Below, piece after piece: positions 6,507 through 11,317 of a stretch of DNA of 11,317 nucleotides; positions within the stretch are counted from its first letter, which is position 1, and each line of letters starts with the position of its first letter. Made by a program: the position numbers and the translations under genes. Origin of the DNA: Bacteroidota bacterium (GTDB taxonomy: Bacteria; Bacteroidota; Bacteroidia; Chitinophagales; Chitinophagaceae); contig JAFAFV010000110.1 of assembly GCA_023423285.1 (NCBI GenBank), positions 1-11,317 on the forward strand, given 5' to 3'. The notes below the pieces were generated by a model. The model saw only the letters and a list, made by a program, of their open reading frames with translations, did no database searches and had not been told where the DNA came from.

Positions 6507-7514
6507 CTAGATCAAATTGTTGGCCACAAGATATTCTGCAATTTGCACAGCATTAGTAGCAGCACCTTTGCGCAGATTATCACTTACAATCCACATGTTC
6601 AGCGTATTGGGTTGTGATTCATCTCTTCTTAGTCTGCCTACAAAAACTTCGTCTCTTTCGTGTGCATCTTTAGGCATGGGGTATTGAGCTTTAGTAAGAT
6701 CATCTACCACCACAACACCGGGCGAAGCTTCCAGGAGGTTTCTTAATTCTGCCAGGTCAAAATCTTTTTCAAATTCCACATTTACGCTTTCGCTGTGGCC
6801 GCCCATTACCGGAATTCGAACAGTAGTGGCTGTAACTTTAATATTATCATCGCGCATGATTTTTTTGGTTTCATTCACCATTTTCATTTCTTCTTTGGTA
6901 TAGCCATTATCCGTAAAAACGTCTATCTGAGGAATCACGTTCAGGTCAATAGGATATTGATAAGCCATTGGATATTCATCAGTTTTACCTGCCACTGCTT
7001 TGCTTCTTTCACCCATCATCTGATCAACCGCTTTTTTGCCTGTGCCCGTTACGCTTTGATAGGTGGAAACCACAATCCTTTTTATTTTATATTCTTTGTG
7101 CAGAGGCGCCAGCGCCACCACCATTTGCGTGGTAGAGCAGTTAGGATTGGCAATGATTTTATCATTTGTAGTTAAAACATCCGCATTAATTTCCGGAACA
7201 ACCAATGGTTTGGTTGGGTCCATCCGCCAGGCTGATGAATTGTCTATAACCGTAATACCGGCTTCAGCAAATTTTGGCGCCCACTCGGCAGATGTACTTC
7301 CACCTGCCGAAAAGATGGCAACTGCGGGTTTTGCATCAATTGCAGCCTGCATGCCAATTACCTTATATTTATTGCCTTTAAATTCCACTTCTTTACCCAC
7401 GCTCTTTTCAGATGCAACAGGTAATAATTCCGTAACAGGAAAATTTCTTTCTGTAAGTACCTGCAACATTTTAGTGCCTACCAGGCCTGTTGCGCCAACA
7501 ACTGCAACTTTCAT
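6507..7514 (-). CDS. asd: Aspartate-semialdehyde dehydrogenase
   Basis: This 335-residue cytoplasmic enzyme reduces aspartyl phosphate with NADPH to aspartate semialdehyde, the branch point toward lysine/diaminopimelate, threonine, isoleucine and methionine. The N-terminal NADP-binding loop is GATGLVG (residues 7-13). The catalytic nucleophile is Cys126 in NPNCSTTQ, and the acid/base His240 lies in GGHSES. Length is normal. The start at 7514 puts the Rossmann motif at the usual position; it follows an A-rich stretch with no Shine-Dalgarno sequence. There is no good promoter between the leader terminator and the ATG, so expression probably depends on the upstream leader and its attenuator. It is monocistronic, ending at its own terminator. 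Confidence 0.97.
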   Translation of the reverse strand: MKVAVVGATGLVGTKMLQVLTERNFPVTELLPVASEKSVGKEVEFKGNKYKVIGMQAAIDAKPAVAIFSAGGSTSAEWAPKFAEAGITVIDNSSAWRMDPTKPLVVPEINADVLTTNDKIIANPNCSTTQMVVALAPLHKEYKIKRIVVSTYQSVTGTGKKAVDQMMGERSKAVAGKTDEYPMAYQYPIDLNVIPQIDVFTDNGYTKEEMKMVNETKKIMRDDNIKVTATTVRIPVMGGHSESVNVEFEKDFDLAELRNLLEASPGVVVVDDLTKAQYPMPKDAHERDEVFVGRLRRDESQPNTLNMWIVSDNLRKGAATNAVQIAEYLVANNLI

Positions 7515-7551
7515 TGTGTTTTTTAATTTTAGTGTTATTAAATACAGAGCT

Positions 7552-7578
7552 AAAAAAGCCTCCCTGTTTGCGGGAGGC
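7552..7578 (-). terminator. Attenuator terminator before asd
   Basis: On the minus strand GCCTCCC (7578-7572) and GGGAGGC (7564-7558) form a perfect 7-bp GC-rich stem with a 7-nt loop (GCAAACA), followed by six T (7557-7552). G-U and A-U pairs can extend the base. It ends 37 bases upstream of the asd ATG and downstream of the leader promoter, so it would stop transcription before asd unless prevented. Confidence 0.88.
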
Positions 7579-7622
7579 CTGTTAAAAATTTATGCTTAGC
7601 ACATACAAATCCATAACCTCCT

Positions 7623-7667
7623 TTAAGGATGCATTTTGGTAGTCTTTGTATGTTTCTTTATTGCCAT
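7623..7667 (-). CDS. Leader peptide MAIKKHTKTTKMHP of asd
   Basis: This 14-codon open frame (ATG at 7667, TAA at 7625-7623) encodes MAIKKHTKTTKMHP. Four Lys, three Thr, two Met and one Ile make 10 of 14 residues members of the aspartate family, whose precursor is made by Asd. The four-codon run T-K-T-T at residues 7-10 lies about 15-25 nt before the GGAGGTT element, so a ribosome stalled there would leave that element free. The ATG follows a perfect -7 box by 5 nt, so the mRNA is probably leaderless and translated from its first base. It is a regulatory peptide with no expected function of its own. Confidence 0.72.
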   Translation of the reverse strand: MAIKKHTKTTKMHP

Positions 7668-7672
7668 GCCTG

Positions 7673-7704
7673 CAAAAATAAGGGGGTCTTGTTTATCTGC
7701 CAAA
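7673..7704 (-). promoter_or_regulatory. asd leader promoter (TTTG-N20-TATTTTTG)
   Basis: TATTTTTG on the minus strand (7680 to 7673) matches TAnnTTTG exactly, and TTTG at 7704-7701 lies 20 bases upstream, good spacing for the Bacteroidota primary sigma factor. It is the best promoter match in the window. Transcription should begin near 7667, the first base of the leader peptide. Confidence 0.78.
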
Positions 7705-7721
7705 AAAGTAGCGGCATCTTC

Positions 7722-7755
7722 TCGATTTGTTTTTAAAAAATCTCGTTTTTAAAAA
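7722..7755. repeat. AT-rich near-direct repeat upstream of the asd leader promoter
   Basis: A TCTCG...TTTTTAAAAA unit occurs twice in tandem, the first copy with a 5-nt insertion. Both copies contain the self-complementary TTTTTAAAAA. The repeat lies about 20-50 bp upstream of the -33 element, where an UP-like or bendable AT-rich sequence could assist the promoter. Chance similarity in AT-rich DNA is possible. Confidence 0.3.
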
Positions 7756-7787
7756 CCGGATAAAATGCGTTACCTGCTTTTTACCGG
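7751..7787 (-). terminator. Possible terminator overlapping the 3' end of the small membrane protein gene
   Basis: On the minus strand CCGGTAAAA (7787-7779) pairs with TTTTATCCGG (7765-7756) with one bulged T, giving a 9-bp stem. The 13-nt loop contains the stop codon (7772-7770), and five T follow (7755-7751). If active it separates this gene from the asd leader. The stem is AU-rich in its upper half, so strength is uncertain. Confidence 0.45.
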
Positions 7788-8078
7788 AATGATGGTAGTT
7801 TTATTTTTGCTAAAAACGTTTAGCTTGTTGGTTAAAAACCACATAATGGTAAAGGATGGTACAAAATCCATACCCGGCAGCGCTTCTTCAATAAAGTTGA
7901 AAATACCGCCAACCATACCTCTTTTACCGCCAAAGGTTTTTGCAAAAATGGCAGCAGAAACAGGCGCCCATGCCAGGTCTATCACCTCGCCCACGCCCGG
8001 TATAGCAAACGACAGGTAGCCAACGGCATCCATTACAATGCAAAATAAAAGTGAAGGAGATTTTTGATGTTGTGTCAT
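7770..8078 (-). CDS. Small hypothetical membrane protein, 102 aa
   Basis: I recognise no named family with confidence. The protein is hydrophobic, with probable membrane segments at about 9-30, 35-49 and 73-83. Two similar stretches, IPGVGEVIDLAWAP (26-39) and LPGMDFVPSFTIMW (67-80), share a Pro-Gly turn followed by acidic and aromatic residues, which suggests an internal duplication or a paired re-entrant fold. Between them lies a Gly/basic loop (GGKRGMVGG). The C-terminal 20 residues are polar. The ATG at 8078 follows a run of nine A with no Shine-Dalgarno sequence. No exact TAnnTTTG was found upstream. The pattern resembles small uncharacterised proteins common in Bacteroidota, but no function can be given. 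It appears monocistronic. Confidence 0.78.
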   Translation of the reverse strand: MTQHQKSPSLLFCIVMDAVGYLSFAIPGVGEVIDLAWAPVSAAIFAKTFGGKRGMVGGIFNFIEEALPGMDFVPSFTIMWFLTNKLNVFSKNKTTIIPVKSR

Positions 8079-8192
8079 TTTTTTTTTGTTGATTTTACTT
8101 TAGAGCGTAAAAAAATGTTGATGGTTGTATGATATCGGTAAATGGAAATAGAAACCCGGTAAGCATCAGGCCGTTGCCTGGCTTCAAAGTAT

Positions 8193-8215
8193 AAAAAAAG
8201 CGGCTGGAAGCCGCT
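8193..8215 (-). terminator. Intrinsic terminator of the PfkB kinase gene
   Basis: On the minus strand AGCGGCT and AGCCGCT (8215-8209 and 8205-8199) form a 7-bp GC-rich stem with a TCC triloop, followed by a run of T (A at 8193-8199). It starts 8 bases after the kinase stop codon. Confidence 0.88.
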
Positions 8216-8223
8216 CGTATAAG

Positions 8224-9144
8224 TTATAAAGTTGTTTCGAAGTTTGTCAGCTCTTTAAATTGCTTCAATCGTTTATTAATGTCAGCTCTGGTCAGTTCTT
8301 TCAGCCTTGTGTTACCAAATTTTTCTACACAAAAGCTAGCCATTACTGAGCCCATGATGATTGCTTTTTTCATGCTTTGGAAGCTGGTGCTGTTTGTTTT
8401 TGCCAGGTAGCCAATGAAACCGCCTGCAAAAGTATCTCCCGCGCCGGTTGGGTCAAACACATCTTCAAGCGGAAACGCGGGAGCAAAAAACACCTTGTTT
8501 TTATGAAACAGCAGGGCGCCATGTTCTCCTTTTTTAATAACAAGGAATTTAGGCCCCATTTCCATAATTTTTTTAGCAGCTTTTACCAGCGAGTGCGTGT
8601 GGGTAAGCTGGCGGGCTTCGGCGTCATTTACCAAAAGCAGGTCTACACGTTTTAAAACTTTCTTCAGGTCGTCCATGGCAGTTTCCATCCAAAAGTTCAT
8701 GGTATCCATTACCACCAGTTTAGGTTTTTTTTTCAACTGGTTAATCACGCTTATTTGAAGTTTTGGCATCAGGTTGCCAAGCAATACAAATTCGGCTCCC
8801 TGGTATTTTTGTGGCACCAGCGGGTTAAAATCTGCCAATACATTTAAATCTGTTACCAGTGTATCGCGGCTGTTCATATCCTCATGGTACTTGCCCTTCC
8901 AGAAAAAAGATTTTTTATTTTTTACCCTTTCCACGCCTTCCATTGAAATGCCCCTTGCTGTCATATCATCTAATTCTTCCTGCGGAAAATCGTAGCCGAT
9001 GATTGATATCTGGTTGATGTTTTTTACAAAATAGCCAGCTGCGTAGGCTGCATAAGTGGCTGAACCACCAACGATTTTACTGGCTTTTCCAAAAGGAGTT
9101 TCAATGGTATCAAACGCCATTGTGCCCACTGTAATTAATGACAT
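8224..9144 (-). CDS. PfkB/ribokinase-family carbohydrate kinase
   Basis: This 306-residue cytoplasmic kinase transfers phosphate from ATP to a sugar or nucleoside hydroxyl. The N-terminal family signature GGSATYAA is at 26-33. The C-terminal PfkB signature DPTGAGDTFAGG is at 231-242, where Asp237 is the catalytic base and GAG forms the anion hole. NDAEA (173-177) is the usual Asn-x-x-Glu-type region involved in Mg/phosphate binding. Length fits the ribokinase group. No transporter or metabolic neighbour reveals the substrate, so a specific sugar should not be assigned. A perfect -7 element lies 36 nt upstream and a terminator immediately follows, so it is monocistronic. It is divergent from the TetR gene. 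Confidence 0.9.
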   Translation of the reverse strand: MSLITVGTMAFDTIETPFGKASKIVGGSATYAAYAAGYFVKNINQISIIGYDFPQEELDDMTARGISMEGVERVKNKKSFFWKGKYHEDMNSRDTLVTDLNVLADFNPLVPQKYQGAEFVLLGNLMPKLQISVINQLKKKPKLVVMDTMNFWMETAMDDLKKVLKRVDLLLVNDAEARQLTHTHSLVKAAKKIMEMGPKFLVIKKGEHGALLFHKNKVFFAPAFPLEDVFDPTGAGDTFAGGFIGYLAKTNSTSFQSMKKAIIMGSVMASFCVEKFGNTRLKELTRADINKRLKQFKELTNFETTL

Positions 9145-9180
9145 AATAAGGAGTTACTAAGCTAATCTGATTTATCGGCG

Positions 9181-9188
9181 CAAAGTTA
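9181..9188 (-). promoter_or_regulatory. -7 element of the PfkB kinase gene (TAACTTTG)
   Basis: TAACTTTG on the minus strand (9188 to 9181) is a perfect TAnnTTTG. It predicts a 5' UTR of about 30 nt before the ATG at 9144. No clear TTTG is found at the -33 position, so upstream contacts may be weak or regulated. Confidence 0.55.
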
Positions 9189-9291
9189 CGGTTTTATAAG
9201 AAGCCAGCATAGCTATTCTACATAATTTAGATCGCTGTGGCATACACGACATGAAGGGCAAATGAGTGCCATGGGTTACATTAAAAATACA

Positions 9292-9299
9292 TAGCTTTG
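9292..9299 (+). promoter_or_regulatory. -7 element of the tetR gene (TAGCTTTG)
   Basis: TAGCTTTG is a perfect TAnnTTTG, and only four A separate it from the ATG at 9304, so the mRNA is probably leaderless. No good -33 TTTG is seen. No convincing long palindrome that would serve as a TetR operator lies in 9145-9303; the only short one is ATAGCTAT at 9209-9216. Confidence 0.55.
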
Positions 9300-9303
9300 A
9301 AAA

Positions 9304-9894
9304 ATGAGTTCGTCAACAAAACGGAAAAAATCAGCCAAAAAGGCATTGATCATATCAACAGCGGCAAAAATGTTCCGCGAAAAAGGATTCACCGGCAGTT
9401 CCATGCGCGACCTTGGAGAGCAAATCGGCATAGAGGCAGCAAGCCTTTACAACCACATTCAATCCAAATCGCAGATATTAAATGAAATTATTTGGGGAGT
9501 GGCACGAGATTGCAAAAGCCAGCTTGAAGAACTTGAGGCATCTGATGGCACAGCACTGCAAAAAATTGAAGCACTGATTCGCTTTCATACTCAAATGATG
9601 CTTACACGCTTTGAAGAATACTCGGTAATGGTAAACGAATGGATTCATTTGGAACAGGCAAGCCTTTTAGAGTTCACCACCGAACGACGCAAATATGTAA
9701 AAAAAATGGAAACGATTGTACAGACGGGTATTGACAATGGCGAAATAAAACCGCTGATGCCATACGTGGTGGTACTTAACATATTGTCATCTGTACGTGG
9801 GCTTGAGTTTTGGCATAAAAGTGCTAAAACATATACTGCTACCGAAATTGAAGAAAATGTGGTGGCGCATTTAATTGGCGGGCTAAAGAATTGA
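9304..9894 (+). CDS. TetR/AcrR family transcriptional regulator
   Basis: This 196-residue DNA-binding regulator has a typical N-terminal helix-turn-helix. The basic start (residues 6-13) is followed by AAKMFREKGF (20-29), then SSMRDLGEQIGIEAASLYNHIQSK (32-55), where Leu48-Tyr49 and the His/Lys near 51-55 are family hallmarks. The rest is a helical ligand-binding and dimerisation domain that I cannot assign to an effector. The start at 9304 is preferred because the -7 box ends four bases before it and the N-terminus is standard. It is convergent with the hot-dog/lipoprotein/LolA operon (17 bp between stops) and divergent from the PfkB kinase. Either could be a target, but neither is shown. Confidence 0.92.
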   Translation: MSSSTKRKKSAKKALIISTAAKMFREKGFTGSSMRDLGEQIGIEAASLYNHIQSKSQILNEIIWGVARDCKSQLEELEASDGTALQKIEALIRFHTQMMLTRFEEYSVMVNEWIHLEQASLLEFTTERRKYVKKMETIVQTGIDNGEIKPLMPYVVVLNILSSVRGLEFWHKSAKTYTATEIEENVVAHLIGGLKN

Positions 9895-9911
9895 TATTCT
9901 TCATAAATCAT

Positions 9912-10289
9912 CTAAACTTCTACCCTGAAACTGCAGTTGTTTAATTTTAAAAAAGTGGCGTTTTGACTTTTTAATATTCCATTGGCTTTAATATAACCTT
10001 CAGTAGTTGTATAATCAATAATGAATGTAATATTTGGCGTGGCTTGCGGATCAACCATGCTTAAAAATTTGCTACTGTCAGTCTGGTATAAAAACAGGTT
10101 TTGACCTGTGGCTTTTTCAAGCAGTTCTTTAAATATCTGTATCATGCAAACGCCTGGCAGAACCGGCTGGCCGGGAAAATGGCCTTTAAAAATATCGTGA
10201 CCGGCATCAATGGTAAGGGCTGCTTCAATTTTACCATCAACATCTGTAAAGGACTCTGTTTTGTAAAGATTGTCATTCAGGATTGTCAT
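9912..10289 (-). CDS. Hot-dog fold FabZ-like 3-hydroxyacyl-ACP dehydratase homologue
   Basis: This protein of about 125 residues resembles 3-hydroxyacyl-ACP dehydratases. The FabZ signature is clear in HDIFKGHFPG then PVLPGV (residues 31-47), with catalytic His37. At +14, where FabZ has its catalytic Glu (E. coli His54/Glu68), this protein has Gln51 (PGVCMIQ), so it may be a divergent or non-catalytic acyl-chain-binding form. The frame is open to an ATG at 10313, but the ATG at 10289 gives a more family-like N-terminus and a smaller overlap (17 bp rather than 41) with the lipoprotein gene. It is the last gene of the LolA-lipoprotein operon. That arrangement recalls aryl-polyene or flexirubin-type clusters, an inference because the rest lies outside the window. 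Confidence 0.82.
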   Translation of the reverse strand: MTILNDNLYKTESFTDVDGKIEAALTIDAGHDIFKGHFPGQPVLPGVCMIQIFKELLEKATGQNLFLYQTDSSKFLSMVDPQATPNITFIIDYTTTEGYIKANGILKSQNATFLKLNNCSFRVEV

Positions 10290-10974
10290 AAATGCGCTTG
10301 AGGTTGATGTCAAAGTTAAAGTTTGTATGATGAATTTTAATATTGTCGGGCACCTTATCTTTTACAGCACCTGAATAAGCTTCCATTACTTTTTTTAAGC
10401 TGTTGCCACGTTCCATACGCAATAATTGGGAGCATTCTGCATTGGTAATGTAGTAATAATAGTCTTTGCCTTCATGATACGCAAAATATTTTTCACCTTC
10501 TTTTTGGTTTTTAAAGCGGTATGGTTTTAAAACACCGGCAGGTATATTGAACAAGATCAGCTGAAAATCTTTTTTCAATGTTTGTTTTACAGCGTCTTTG
10601 TTCATGTTTTCAACAATAGAATGTACTGTAAATGTTCCTGACGGGGAAAACTCAAAGTCAAAAAAAGTAAAGCCGGCCTCGTTTGTAAACAGTAACCTTG
10701 TAGCGCTGTTGGGCATTTGCTTTATCAATAAAATACCGCTTAAATGGTTGCCCGTCACATCAACCGTGGCGCGGTATAATGCTCTTTCAAACTGAGGCTG
10801 GAATTTATACACACACGCTGCATTGCCTGCCACCTGAACCAACTGTTGATAAGCCTTTGGCGCGCAGGAATAGAAACAGAAAGTAAAAGCCAAAAATACC
10901 AAAACCAGTGTTGCTGCGGCTTTGCGCCTGTAATTTTTATTTGGTGTTAAACAAGGCATCGGGCAGGTTGGCAT
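10273..10974 (-). CDS. Predicted outer-membrane lipoprotein, unknown function
   Basis: This 233-residue protein begins with a basic stretch (NKNYRRK, 12-18), a hydrophobic core (about 19-35) and a lipobox-like FYSC with Cys37, so it is probably a lipoprotein with the mature chain starting at Cys37. The rest is rich in beta-strand-like segments with no catalytic motif I recognise. Its start overlaps the end of lolA by 38 bp (23 bp if the ATG at 10959 is used), and its end overlaps the dehydratase-like gene, so translation is probably coupled. Sitting between a LolA homologue and a FabZ-like protein, it recalls the lipoproteins of aryl-polyene-type gene clusters. A role in carrying or attaching a lipid-like product at the envelope is inference. 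Confidence 0.75.
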   Translation of the reverse strand: MPTCPMPCLTPNKNYRRKAAATLVLVFLAFTFCFYSCAPKAYQQLVQVAGNAACVYKFQPQFERALYRATVDVTGNHLSGILLIKQMPNSATRLLFTNEAGFTFFDFEFSPSGTFTVHSIVENMNKDAVKQTLKKDFQLILFNIPAGVLKPYRFKNQKEGEKYFAYHEGKDYYYYITNAECSQLLRMERGNSLKKVMEAYSGAVKDKVPDNIKIHHTNFNFDINLKRIYDNPE

Positions 10975-11317
10975 TTAATTTTTGATTGCTGTAGTTCATG
11001 GATGTATAGTCGCCTGATGGTTCAAACATTTGTACACGACTTACCAGGAAGTTGCTTTTATCCATGATCACGTTCACTTTTTTAAACAGGCCGGCCATTT
11101 GCGATGTAACAGGCGTCATCTCTGCAAGATAGGTATCGGCGTCTTCAAAAAGCCGCACAGAAAAATTTTTATTTTCAAATACGGTACCACGCATGCAATC
11201 CATCATCAACTGGTTGATCTGTTGAAACAATTTGTTGGAGCGGCCTGACATGGTAGTTGTTTTGCTGCCGTCTTTAATGGAAACTTTGTTGCCATTTATT
11301 ACCATGAGGTACTGGTA
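10937..11317 (-). CDS. LolA-like outer-membrane lipoprotein carrier protein (5' end missing)
   Basis: The visible C-terminal 126 residues match the LolA/LolB-type fold: a YLMVINGNKVSIKDG strand pair typical of LolA, then amphipathic beta strands to the end (MNYSNQKLNANLPDALF). LolA shuttles lipoproteins through the periplasm; paralogues in specialised-metabolite operons are thought to carry lipid-like products. The frame is open to the right edge, so the ATG at 11305 is internal and the true start is outside. The stop at 10937 lies inside the beginning of the lipoprotein gene. Its operon position suggests a dedicated paralogue rather than the housekeeping LolA, but this cannot be proven from the fragment. 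Confidence 0.78.
   Translation of the reverse strand, partial: YQYLMVINGNKVSIKDGSKTTTMSGRSNKLFQQINQLMMDCMRGTVFENKNFSVRLFEDADTYLAEMTPVTSQMAGLFKKVNVIMDKSNFLVSRVQMFEPSGDYTSMNYSNQKLNANLPDALFNTK

Larger units (their letters stand above)
7515..7667 (-). promoter_or_regulatory. asd leader: predicted transcription attenuator
   Basis: This 153-nt leader has, in order: a 14-codon peptide gene (7667-7623), a GGAGGTT element directly after its stop (7621-7615), an A/T-rich linker, a terminator (7578-7552), then the asd ATG. GGAGGTT can pair with GGCCTCC in the terminator's 5' arm (7579-7573; five Watson-Crick and two G-U pairs), so the two structures are mutually exclusive. A ribosome finishing the peptide would cover GGAGGTT and let the terminator form. 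One stalled on Thr or Lys codons would leave it free, giving antitermination and asd expression. The parts are seen in sequence; the mechanism is inferred from classic thr/his/trp attenuators. Confidence 0.75.

Noticed and set aside
7582..7614. Second short ORF (MDLYVLSINF) in the asd leader after GGAGGTT
   Set aside because: Its ATG is only 2 nt from the AGGAGG, too close for normal initiation, and its codons show no aspartate-family bias. GGAGG is better explained as the antiterminator arm.
8167..8180. CAGGC-CGTT-GCCTG hairpin upstream of the small membrane protein
   Set aside because: It has only a 5-bp stem and no T-run, and it lies in a leader whose promoter is not identified, so it is not supported as a functional element.
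9209..9271. TetR operator candidates (ATAGCTAT; distant TGGCA/TGCCA pair)
   Set aside because: The first is only 8 bp and the second has arms about 24 bp apart; neither is convincing as a TetR dimer site.

Overview
The window looks like a chromosomal segment of a Bacteroidota bacterium, most likely a Chitinophagaceae-type organism. That placement is inference. It rests on five perfect TAnnTTTG -7 promoter elements, A-rich and Shine-Dalgarno-poor translation starts, an S46 dipeptidyl-peptidase, a zinc-site-less GltX, and a LolA/lipoprotein/hot-dog operon typical of the phylum. No mobile element, CRISPR array, rRNA or tRNA gene was seen, and genes are closely packed on both strands.

Layout. 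1-1202 (+) is the 3' part of an S46 (DPP7-type) peptidase, ending at a strong bidirectional terminator shared with gltX (1286-2818, -). A 113-bp divergent region with two perfect palindromes separates gltX from a Gfo/Idh/MocA oxidoreductase (2932-3912, +). Its stop codon abuts the stop of a three-gene minus-strand operon: a U32 TrhP-like Fe-S protein (4576-5817), a small ferredoxin (4359-4583) and a YhbP-like flavin-binding protein (3913-4344). A 204-bp divergent region holding a nested 63-nt inverted repeat leads to a queD-like gene (6022-6447, +). Then come asd (6507-7514, -) with a long leader, a small membrane protein (7770-8078, -), a PfkB sugar kinase (8224-9144, -), a TetR regulator (9304-9894, +), and the end of a minus-strand operon: a hot-dog dehydratase-like protein, a lipoprotein, and LolA running off the right edge.

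The most interesting element is the 7515-7712 region upstream of asd. A near-consensus promoter drives a 14-residue leader peptide, MAIKKHTKTTKMHP, in which 10 of 14 residues are Lys, Thr, Met or Ile, all made from aspartate semialdehyde. The leader stop codon is followed at once by GGAGGTT, which can pair with the 5' arm of a strong terminator lying just before asd. This has the layout of ribosome-stalling transcription attenuation of the aspartate pathway.

Other themes. The TrhP-like and QueD-like genes, both probable tRNA position-34 modification enzymes, are divergent neighbours. Three starts (gltX, the asd leader peptide, tetR) lie only 4-5 nt after a perfect -7 box, predicting leaderless mRNAs. 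The hot-dog protein carries Gln where FabZ has its catalytic Glu.
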